Shown: positions 5,857 through 5,918 of the stretch, piece after piece
Layout of the letters: each line of letters begins with the position of its first letter
Numbering within the stretch: position 1 is the first letter of the stretch
DNA from: Nitrosopumilales archaeon
GTDB lineage: Archaea > Thermoproteota > Nitrososphaeria > Nitrososphaerales > Nitrososphaeraceae
Reading direction: 5' to 3'
DNA: 5,918 bases
Assembly: GCA_009665115.1 (NCBI GenBank)
Contig: WJXE01000150.1
Coordinates: 1 to 5,918 of the forward strand
The notes under the pieces: model-generated
The model's input: the letters and a program-made list of their open reading frames with translations, nothing else
What the model was told of the DNA's origin: nothing
Databases searched by the model: none
Program-made: the position numbers and the translations under genes

Positions 5857-5918
5857 AATTTGAGATCATAGAACAATGTTCAATAACACCGGAAATGATT
5901 TATCGTATGCTCATACGG

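Noticed and set aside
1..5918. CRISPR array, tRNA/rRNA genes, insertion-sequence ends
   Set aside because: No regularly spaced repeats, cloverleaf-like segments, rRNA blocks, transposase motifs or flanking terminal inverted repeats were seen on either strand.

Overview
The window looks like a piece of an ammonia-oxidising archaeon of the Nitrososphaerales (Nitrososphaera/Nitrosocosmicus type). Four things point that way: an archaeal YcaO-TfuA pair; remains of a helix-turn-helix/coiled-coil protein family I associate with Nitrososphaera-type genomes; a phasin-like helical protein of the kind found there; and archaeal expression signals (TATA boxes close to start codons, GTG/TTG starts, T-tracts behind genes). 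Base composition is moderate to AT-rich. The assignment is by pattern recognition, not by database search.

Layout: (1) 1-342, minus strand: a decayed gene for the N-terminal part of an HTH/coiled-coil protein, with a frameshift, an internal stop and a probable small deletion. It runs off the left edge. (2) 347-2351, plus strand: ycaO followed directly by tfuA, a probable backbone thioamidation (or related peptide-activating) pair. The tfuA reading frame is open back to the end of ycaO but has no ATG, GTG or TTG at the expected place. The junction holds a run of eight A, so a fusion, slippage or a sequence error must be considered. (3) 3332-2415 and 4767-3325, minus strand: an aspartate kinase gene (first, TTG start, strong TATA box) overlapping by 8 nt a branched-chain aminotransferase gene (second). 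They are an amino-acid operon covering the first step of the Asp-to-Thr-to-Ile route and the last step of Ile/Val/Leu synthesis. The pair converges on ycaO-tfuA with only 63 nt between. (4) 5525-4899, minus strand: a phasin-like hypothetical protein with its own TATA-like element and T-rich end. (5) 5526-5918: mostly non-coding. Near the right edge it has a good Shine-Dalgarno site, a 14-codon ORF, a perfect 10-bp hairpin at the ORF's stop codon, and another frame that stays open to the edge.

The most unusual parts are the ycaO-tfuA junction, the unknown substrate of that pair in a lineage that should lack methyl-coenzyme M reductase, and the small leader-like element at 5791-5856. No precursor peptide gene is visible beside ycaO-tfuA, so a protein encoded elsewhere may be the target.
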